A DNA stretch of 64,000 bases from Desulfobacterium sp. (GTDB lineage: Bacteria > Desulfobacterota > Desulfobacteria > Desulfobacterales > Desulfobacteraceae), in assembly GCA_030145245.1 (NCBI GenBank), contig JAQYWC010000066.1:38680-102679 (forward strand). Direction: 5' to 3'. The first letter of the stretch is position 1. Each line of letters opens with the position of its first letter. A program made the translations under genes and the position numbers. Below are positions 59,698-64,000 of the stretch, piece by piece. The notes under the pieces were generated by a model, which saw only the letters and a list, made by a program, of their open reading frames with translations, did no database searches and was not told the origin of the DNA.

Positions 59698-61869
59698 CTA
59701 TCCAAAGCCTAACAATTTTCCACCCTGGTATACCAGAAAAGAGAGACTCCATGCAACGCCTGTCGTATATAAAAGGTTAAACCAGGCCCATTGCCCGGAA
59801 GCCTCTTTCCAGATGGTTGAAACCGTTGCGATACAGGGAATATAGAGCAGCACAAACACCATGATGGAGAGCGCCGAAAGCGGCGTCATTCCGGCATTAT
59901 GAAGGGCATGGTTCAGGGCGTCGGACTCATCGTCCCCCGCGCCGTAGAGAACCCCCATGGTGGAGACCACCACCTCCTTGGCAACCAGCCCGGTCACCAG
60001 GGCCACACCGGCCCGCCAGTCGATGCCAACGGGCGCAAAGACGGGTTCCAGCACCTTGCCAAACCGTCCGATAAAGGAGTTTTCCACAAGTTCCTTGTCC
60101 CTCTCCTTTTCAAGGGCGGCAACCCTTGCCCCGACCTCTTGGGCAAGCTCTTTTTGCAGGGCCGGATCTGCCGCAGCCATCTTCTGGGCGTACTCGCTGG
60201 TCACCCTGGAAATATCATCGGAATAGCGGGCCGAAACACCGGGATCCTTAGGAAAGGTGGAGAAGACCCAGATGATGATGGACCCCACAAGGATCACGCC
60301 GCCCATCTTTCTCAGAAACATCTTGCTGCGGTCCCACATGTGGATCATGAGACTCTTGAACATGGGAACCCGGTAGGGGGGAAGCTCCATAACAAAAGGG
60401 GCGTCCTCTCCCTTGAGCAGGGTGGAACGAAACAGCCTTCCGGAGAGGATGGCAATGAAAATGCCCGTGGCATAGAGACCAAAGATGACGGTGCCGGCCC
60501 GTTCGGCAAAAAACGACCCTGCCAGGACGATGTAGACCGGCAGCCTGGCTGAGCAGGACATAAAAGGCGTGATCATGATGGTCAGAATCCTGTCCTTCCT
60601 GTTCTCAAGGGCCCGGGTTGCCATGATGGCGGGCACGCTGCATCCAAATCCCATGAGCATGGGAATAAAAGATTTACCGTGTAGCCCCACCGTATGCATG
60701 ATCCTGTCCATGAGAAAGGCGGTCCGAGCCATGTAGCCGGTATCCTCGAACAGGGCGATACAAAAAAACAGGATCAGAATATTGGGCAAAAAAACAATAA
60801 CGCTGCCGATGCCTGCTACAATACCGTCCAGGAGAAGATCCTTGAACATCCCCTGGGGCAGCAGGGTATCCAGAAAGGATGAAAACAGGGTCACGCCGGA
60901 GTCGATCCACTCCATGGGATAGACACCCAGGCTGAAGGTGAGCTGGAACATGGCCCAGATAAAAAAGATAAAAATGGGAAAACCGAGAAACCGGTTGGTC
61001 AGGACAAGGTCGATGTTCCGGGAAATGTCCGCCCGTTTTCTGGCAGACACGGTAACCGCCTCCCTGACAATCCCGGCAATGAATCCGTAGCGCTCGTCGG
61101 TCAGGACAATCTCGGGCTCATCATAGTAAAGCTCCTCCATGCGGGAGCGGGAGCGTTCGGCCACGGCCAGCACCTCATCCACCCGGCCCTCCTCCATGGC
61201 GGCAAGGTTCTCCTCCACCACCTGGTCATCTTCCAACAACTTGATGGCCGCCCATCGCCTGGGCCAGGAATCCAGGTTGAGGCCGGTCTCATCGATGGAG
61301 GTCTCGATCTCCCGGATAAAGGCTTCGATCTCCCGGTTATAGGTAACCCTGCGTCCCTCCTTGCCCTTTGGCCCGGCAAGGGCTTCCTTGATGGCTGTCT
61401 CCACAAGAAGATCGGTACCCTGCCCCCGGTTCCCCACGGTAAAGATAACAGGCAGGCTCAACAGTGCTGAGAGCTTTTCAGCGTTGATGGTGATCCCCTT
61501 GGATTTTGCAAGATCGGCCATGTTAAGAACAAAGATCACGGGGCGGTCGAGCTCCATGATCTGCATGGCAAGGTAGAGGCTCCGCTCAAGGTTAGCGGCA
61601 TCGATGATGTTAACAACCACATCGGGTTTTTCGTTGAGGATAAAATCCCTGGCCGCAATCTCTTCGATTGAAAAGGGGGTAAGACTATAGGTGCCGGGCA
61701 GGTCCACCACCTTCAGCTGGTACCCGTTCCGTTTGATCGTCCCCTCTTTTTTCTCCACCGTTACCCCGGGCCAGTTGCCGACCTTCTGCCGGGCGCCGGT
61801 GAGATTATTAAATATGGTGGTCTTACCGCAATTGGGATTTCCAGCCAGGGCTATTGTCAGACACTTCAT
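59698..61869 (-). CDS. feoB: Ferrous iron transporter FeoB
   Basis: 723 residues. N-terminal G-protein domain: G1 GNPNCGKTT (10-18), G3 DLPGTYSLTPFS, G4 NMADLA. Then the membrane domain with the two Gate regions (MARTAFLMDRIMHTVGLHGKSFIPMLMGFGCSVPA, in two blocks, and FAPVGIDWRAGVALVTGL). Takes up Fe2+ across the inner membrane. Overlaps the Fur-FeoA fusion gene by four bases. Confidence 0.96.
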   Translation of the reverse strand: MKCLTIALAGNPNCGKTTIFNNLTGARQKVGNWPGVTVEKKEGTIKRNGYQLKVVDLPGTYSLTPFSIEEIAARDFILNEKPDVVVNIIDAANLERSLYLAMQIMELDRPVIFVLNMADLAKSKGITINAEKLSALLSLPVIFTVGNRGQGTDLLVETAIKEALAGPKGKEGRRVTYNREIEAFIREIETSIDETGLNLDSWPRRWAAIKLLEDDQVVEENLAAMEEGRVDEVLAVAERSRSRMEELYYDEPEIVLTDERYGFIAGIVREAVTVSARKRADISRNIDLVLTNRFLGFPIFIFFIWAMFQLTFSLGVYPMEWIDSGVTLFSSFLDTLLPQGMFKDLLLDGIVAGIGSVIVFLPNILILFFCIALFEDTGYMARTAFLMDRIMHTVGLHGKSFIPMLMGFGCSVPAIMATRALENRKDRILTIMITPFMSCSARLPVYIVLAGSFFAERAGTVIFGLYATGIFIAILSGRLFRSTLLKGEDAPFVMELPPYRVPMFKSLMIHMWDRSKMFLRKMGGVILVGSIIIWVFSTFPKDPGVSARYSDDISRVTSEYAQKMAAADPALQKELAQEVGARVAALEKERDKELVENSFIGRFGKVLEPVFAPVGIDWRAGVALVTGLVAKEVVVSTMGVLYGAGDDESDALNHALHNAGMTPLSALSIMVFVLLYIPCIATVSTIWKEASGQWAWFNLLYTTGVAWSLSFLVYQGGKLLGFG

Positions 61870-62849
61870 CGCTTGGTCACCGTTCTCACCCCTTCGACAC
61901 TGATGTGGGCCGCCTCCTCAACACGCATGGAAACATGGTACCCCTTGACGATCAACTCAATGGGATCCTTCAGGGGAGCATATTTTTCAACATAAACGGT
62001 GGCACCACGGTTGATGCCCATCTCAAGTATTCGCCTTCTCAAACGGGTCTCCCCGGCCACCCGTGCAATGACCCCCTCCTGGCCCTCCTTCATCTGACTC
62101 AGTGGAATCGTCTCTCCGGTTCTTTGACACCTCCTCAAACATCGCGGCTTCGGAAGAGCCACATGGGGATGATGGCAGACATGCTCGACCCTCACCTTCT
62201 GGGCAAGACCCTGTCCCATGACAAACCGGTTGTCGCCAAGGGCGATGACAAGCTGGCCCCCGGCCTGGGTGGAGACCACTTCGATGGTGTCTCCAATCCT
62301 GAGCCCCATGGAAGTGAGGCGCATCTGGGCCTTTTTTCCACCTTCAAATCCCTTGATGACCAGAAACTCCCCCTGTTTTGTCCTGGAAAGGGGCACCAGC
62401 ATGGACCGCTTTTTCAGGCAGTCGCCACAGATACCGTAGATCTCCATTTTGTGCTGGAGCATGTGAAAGCCATAGGCCGCAGCAAGATCCACCTGCTGCC
62501 GTTCCAGGGTTTCGTCCCTGAATTCGATGATGATTCCGCACTTGGTGCAGACCATGTGATCATGGTGAAGGCCCAGGTGACGGTGCTCATACCTGGGAGG
62601 GCCGTCATCGAATTTCAGCTTGTGGGCAAACCCGAACCTGCACAGAAGCTCCATGGTCTCTGCAACGAATCCCGGCCCTAAAGTAAGCCCCTCCTGTTCG
62701 AGCCGCATGGATATCTCAGGGCAGGTTTCATGGTTTTCACTCTTTAAAAACGACTCAAGAACTTGAAATCGTTTATCAAGTTCATCCACACCCTCCTGGC
62801 CCAGGAGCTTGATGAACTGTTTTTTCTCTTGTTCGTGCCTCTCATTCAT
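61866..62849 (-). CDS. Fur-type regulator fused to two FeoA domains
   Basis: 327 residues. Residues 1-148 are a Fur-family repressor: winged helix, the metal site HHDHMVCTKCG (H95-C104) and the second zinc pair CGDC (141-144). Residues 150-223 and 247-320 are two FeoA (SH3-like) domains, recognisable by LTSMGLRIGDTIEVV and ILEMGINRGATVYVE. The linker has further Cys and His (CHHPH, CLRRC). FeoA normally is a separate small partner of FeoB; here sensor and partner are one protein, coupled to feoB. Confidence 0.9.
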   Translation of the reverse strand: MNERHEQEKKQFIKLLGQEGVDELDKRFQVLESFLKSENHETCPEISMRLEQEGLTLGPGFVAETMELLCRFGFAHKLKFDDGPPRYEHRHLGLHHDHMVCTKCGIIIEFRDETLERQQVDLAAAYGFHMLQHKMEIYGICGDCLKKRSMLVPLSRTKQGEFLVIKGFEGGKKAQMRLTSMGLRIGDTIEVVSTQAGGQLVIALGDNRFVMGQGLAQKVRVEHVCHHPHVALPKPRCLRRCQRTGETIPLSQMKEGQEGVIARVAGETRLRRRILEMGINRGATVYVEKYAPLKDPIELIVKGYHVSMRVEEAAHISVEGVRTVTKR

Positions 62850-62881
62850 ATTATTATTCCTGACTTTAAAAATGAGTTATC

Positions 62882-62910
62882 AAATTATTACAGGCATGGA
62901 AAGATGTCAA
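62882..62910 (-). promoter_or_regulatory. Candidate promoter of the fur-feoA-feoB unit
   Basis: On the minus strand a perfect TTGACA (62910-62905), 17 bases, then TAATTT (62887-62882), about 33 bp before the start codon. The region is AT-rich and could hold a Fur site, but no clear 19-bp box was identified. Confidence 0.5.
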
Positions 62911-62938
62911 CATGAACTATGGGGTATAACAAGGATCG

Positions 62939-63967
62939 ATGACAGACAACGATAAGTACACAAGCTATATACAGCAAAGCATCACCATCAAGGGAAGAAA
63001 AGTCGCAAACAGGCTCTTTCTCGCACCCATGGCAGGCCTTGGTCATGTGGCATTCAGGGAGCTTGTCTCGGAATTCGGCGGCTACGGCCTTCTGTTCACG
63101 GGCATGTGCAGCGCCAAGGCCCTTCCCCATGAAAATCCCAGGGTCTCCCCGGTATTCAAATGGCGGGAGGAGGAACTCCCAAGTCTTGTGTGCCAGATCT
63201 TCGGCCCGGACCCGGCTTCCATGGCTGCGGCGGCCCAACGCATCGAACGGGAGGGTTTTTTCGGCGTGGACCTGAACTTCGGCTGCTCGGTTGCGGCCAT
63301 CTGCAAGCGGGGATGCGGCGCAGAGCTGTTAAAGACCCCGGCCCTTGCAGCCGAGATCGTGGCCCGGGTGAGGGAATCGGTCTCCATCCCGGTTTTTGTC
63401 AAGTTCCGCACTGGCTGGGAAAACAATCCCACCCTTGCAACGGACATGGCAAAGCGGTTTGAAGATGCAGGCGCCGATGCCATGGTTTTCCACCCAAGGG
63501 TGGCCCCGGACCGGCGTTCCAGGCCGCCCAGATGGGAACAGATCGCCATGGTGAAAGAAGCGGTCTCCATCCCCGTGTTTGGCAACGGCAACCTCTTTGA
63601 TATAAATGATGCATCAACCATGCTGGAACAAACTGGGTGTGACGGCCTCTCCATCGGCCGCATGGCCATTGCAAAGCCCTGGATATTTGCAGAGTGGAGC
63701 CAGGGGTTTGAGCCTGACGCCACCACCTACCATCACATGGCGACCCGGATGACCGAGCTTCTCCTGAAATACCATGACGAGGCCTTTGCCGTCCGGCTCT
63801 ACAAAAAATTCATCCCCTATTTTTCGGCAGGCTTCAGGTTCGGGCACAGCATCTGCAAACAGCTGCTCAAGGCAGATACCATGGAAAACCTCAGGGAGAA
63901 CATCGACCGGGTGTTTGAAACCAATCCTGAAACCGTGGCCCGGCCCAACATCAACCTTTTCACTTAA
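62939..63967 (+). CDS. tRNA-dihydrouridine synthase family protein
   Basis: 342 residues from ATG 62939 (AAGG upstream). FMN-barrel with the Dus layout: NRLFLAPMAGLGHVAFREL, LVCQIFGPDP, VDLNFGCSVAAICKRGCGAELL (the usual GCP reads GCS), VFVKFRTGW, MVFHPRV and FGNGNLFDINDA. C-terminal helical tRNA-binding part present. Branch (DusA, B or C) not decided. Confidence 0.85.
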   Translation: MTDNDKYTSYIQQSITIKGRKVANRLFLAPMAGLGHVAFRELVSEFGGYGLLFTGMCSAKALPHENPRVSPVFKWREEELPSLVCQIFGPDPASMAAAAQRIEREGFFGVDLNFGCSVAAICKRGCGAELLKTPALAAEIVARVRESVSIPVFVKFRTGWENNPTLATDMAKRFEDAGADAMVFHPRVAPDRRSRPPRWEQIAMVKEAVSIPVFGNGNLFDINDASTMLEQTGCDGLSIGRMAIAKPWIFAEWSQGFEPDATTYHHMATRMTELLLKYHDEAFAVRLYKKFIPYFSAGFRFGHSICKQLLKADTMENLRENIDRVFETNPETVARPNINLFT

Positions 63968-64000
63968 TTCATTGGGGTCAGGCTTAGCTTATTGTCGTTA

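Overview
The window looks like chromosomal DNA of a Gram-negative, probably anaerobic deltaproteobacterium, most likely a sulfate reducer of the Desulfobacterales. This is inferred from lpxC (an outer membrane with lipid A), three secretin-based envelope machines, the two-gene indolepyruvate ferredoxin oxidoreductase iorAB, a FeoAB/Fur iron locus and the gene order lpxC - DUF4390 - ntrY - ntrX - rsmD - coaD - lysR. The host DNA is moderately GC-rich. One block, about 19.0-19.9 kb, is clearly AT-rich and foreign. No rRNA, tRNA, CRISPR array, transposase or integrase gene was seen.

Layout. (1) 1-5463, minus strand: a Tad/Flp pilus operon (flp, cpaA, tadE, cpaB, cpaC, cpaE, cpaF), with cpaF cut by the window edge. 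Upstream on the same strand is a regulator joining a CRP-like sensor domain to an AraC DNA-binding domain (5651-6550). It sits behind a textbook cobalamin riboswitch (6657-6816) and a strong intrinsic terminator (6561-6599). (2) 7243-18961, plus strand: a type II secretion operon gspG-H-I-J-K-L-M-N-C-D-E, followed by an exported YidD-like protein and a TPR/membrane protein. gspF lies apart and inverted (20113-21348). Between them is a solitary integron gene cassette (about 19015-19913) with its own attC site and a frameshifted gene carrying a HEPN-type R-x4-H motif, then a relic of a second TPR-gene 3' end. (3) 21565-25311: a dgcA-dgcN D-glutamate or dipeptide epimerase unit with an AraC regulator and a LysE-type exporter; a relic of a former tandem duplication lies between dgcA and dgcN. 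(4) 25376-31618, minus strand: iorBA, a His-rich small protein, a phosphoesterase, Hsp33 and a ComM-type Mg-chelatase. (5) 31818-38877: lpxC, DUF4390, the NtrY/NtrX-type two-component pair, rsmD, coaD and a LysR regulator. (6) 38874-44238: a diguanylate cyclase, a YkgJ-type protein, a YqaA-type protein, pcm, a K+ channel/TrkA protein and 5-formyl-THF cyclo-ligase. (7) 44409-49460: serS, thrC, a LysM-like protein and a PilW-like lipoprotein. (8) 49637-54993, minus strand: the type IVa pilus operon pilMNOPQ. (9) 55245-58029: a second histidine kinase/NtrC pair. (10) 58232-62849: a possible small gene, an envelope TPR protein, an SH3 protein, feoB and a Fur-FeoA-FeoA fusion. A dus gene closes the window on the plus strand.

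How it fits together. Most of the window builds or controls the cell surface: Tad pili, type II secretion and type IVa pili each bring a secretin (CpaC, GspD, PilQ). The most unusual items are the vitamin-B12 riboswitch in front of the regulator beside the Tad operon, and the isolated integron cassette inside the secretion locus. Both deserve direct checks.
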